Shown piece after piece: positions 62,942-64,000 of a DNA stretch of 64,000 nucleotides (the stretch's first letter is position 1; each line of letters opens with the position of its first letter). Location of the stretch: contig WSYJ01000019.1 in the NCBI GenBank assembly GCA_020186115.1, positions 1 to 64,000 on the forward strand. The letters run 5' to 3'. A program made the position numbers and the translations under genes. Under the pieces are notes generated by a model. The model was not told the origin of the DNA. It did not search any database and was given only the letters and a program-made list of their open reading frames with translations. This stretch comes from Histomonas meleagridis (taxonomy: Eukaryota > Parabasalia > Tritrichomonadida > Dientamoebidae).

Positions 62942-64000
62942 GATGGTATTGGACTGATAATAACATATGCGAAAACTAGAAACATCTTACCTAATGCTTT
63001 AAACATATTACAAGATAAAAAAGGATTCATTTGTAAAGTATGTAATATACATTTTGGTTCAAATAATATTGGTATAGTTAATCATATTAAAAAGCAACAT
63101 CCAAATTTTGATTATGAGAGTGGAGACATTAGATTTCGAAGAATTAATTGTAAATCAATCATAAATTTGGATATCAATGAAGATCTTCAAGAAATAATTG
63201 ATGAAGACATAAATAAAATGAATGAACAAGTTGATAGATATAGAATAGCAACAGAAAGAGAAAGATTAAATGTTAGAGAAGAATTATTAATTTTAAATGA
63301 TAGACAACGATTAAATGCTAATAGAAGAAGAATCAGGGAAAACAACTTAAGAGTTAATAGATTAAGAGATCAACAACTTAACCAACAAAATACTAATGAG
63401 ACAATTAACACAAACATAAATAGTCCACAAACTTCTGAACATGAGGATAATGGTAATAGTTCAGAATATAGTTATTCTGAAGAAGAATCATCAAGTGACA
63501 ATAAAGAAGAAACTAATAATACGAATTTAAATATAAATTACCTTAAAAATCTTACAAGAGAACAATTATTAGAAGTAGCAAATAAATGGACTGAAGAATG
63601 TAATGAACAAAAACTTCAAATGATCTCATTACCAAAAATTCGGGGAAAGAATAAAACAAAGATCATCAGAGAAATCCCCAAACTATTCAAATATATAATA
63701 AAACATTTAATTAAAATATGTGAACCATTAAATGATAGACCAGAAGACGAAAACTTTTATATTTGGGAAGGTTGTTTATCTAAAATCAATCTATTAATTA
63801 GAGAAGAAATTTGTAATACTTTAAAAATCATCGATAATAAAATGTTACATAAAACTCAAAGGATAGTTAGAAGTAACAGAAATAGAGAAATTAATATGGA
63901 AATGGAAACAGAAATCAAAAATCTTTCTAAATTTAGCACTATCATTAGAAGAATTCATCACTTCTATCATAAACAGCAAACACAAATGATATTTAATATG
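62942..64000 (+). CDS. RLE retrotransposon copy D (open at both ends)
   Basis: 353 codons without a stop, running off the window. 5'-truncated: the frame opens after TAG at 62939-62941, with no ATG at the start. KKGFICKVCNIHFG and HIKKQHPNF form the third C2H2 finger; RYRIATERERLNVREELLIL and an acidic NNTNLNINYL region follow; then LTREQLLEVANKWTEE, IRGKNKTKIIREIPKLF, FYIWEGCLSKINLLIREEIC and HHFYHKQQTQMIF. The same stretch is broken in copies B and C, so D shows that finger region, linker and RT entry form one continuous frame. RT would follow beyond the window. Confidence 0.85.

Overview
This window looks like a piece of a parabasalid (trichomonad) nuclear genome. The DNA is very AT-rich. 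Genes are short-spaced and I saw no convincing introns. Initiator-like TCA(C/T)(T/A) motifs lie about 5-20 bases before many start codons. The mobile-element mix is trichomonad-like: Maverick/Polinton DNA elements, mariner, pogo/Tigger, MULE and Helitron pieces. Species cannot be settled by reading alone; Tritrichomonas or Trichomonas are the obvious candidates. The only clearly intact cellular protein gene is a 1028-residue importin-beta-type karyopherin at 42197-45283. There is one tRNA-Asn(GTT) gene at 52978-53051. Almost everything else is mobile-element DNA in various stages of decay.

Layout. 1-6663: two minus-strand copies (B, then A) of a non-LTR retrotransposon with C2H2 fingers, reverse transcriptase and a restriction-like endonuclease (RLE). 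They are joined head-to-tail through a tRNA-Asn 3'-end fragment. 7024-7846: Helitron Rep fragment. 7849-23850: Maverick 1, with packaging ATPase, gene X, protein-primed DNA polymerase B, a large unknown gene (split by a mariner at 14268-15543), major capsid protein, a pVI-like small protein, two unknown genes, rve integrase and a fibre-like protein. 23926-24830: RLE retrotransposon fragment E. 24831-32829: an 8 kb block bounded by ~180-base inverted repeats, holding two divergent, broken single-pass membrane (surface-type) protein genes invaded by a pogo element and a mariner. 32830-33365: MULE zinc-finger fragment. 33898-35656: an inverted-repeat-bounded block with an actin pseudogene and GC-rich palindromes. 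35835-42150: Maverick 2, a rearranged copy in the opposite orientation, without polymerase or integrase, ending 46 bases from the karyopherin stop codon. 46980-48276: MULE transposase remnant, followed by a ~640-base heptamer array. 49698-50835: small promoter-bearing genes. 51026-51952: a third, internally deleted capsid gene. 51990-52745: Helitron/Pif1 helicase remnant. 52978-59613: tRNA-Asn with a full-length but broken RLE element (C) inserted at its 3' end, then a duplicated target site and the start of another element (F). 60300-62060: ankyrin-repeat remnant split by a compact tyrosine-recombinase element with terminal inverted repeats. 62942-64000: RLE element copy D running off the window.

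The points I find most unusual are: (1) the RLE retrotransposon appears to target the 3' end of tRNA-Asn and to re-insert into its own duplicated target, building tandem arrays; (2) its RT and RLE frames are offset by +1 at the same aligned stop codon in two diverged copies; (3) the Maverick major capsid gene is split by the same in-frame TGA (context CAA-TGA-CAA) in all three copies; (4) there is a ~1.05 kb tyrosine-recombinase transposon with ~48-base terminal inverted repeats; (5) several small chromodomain-like or unknown genes, each with a recurring TCAAAAAGT promoter-like module and often an in-frame stop, sit at gene junctions in and around the Mavericks.
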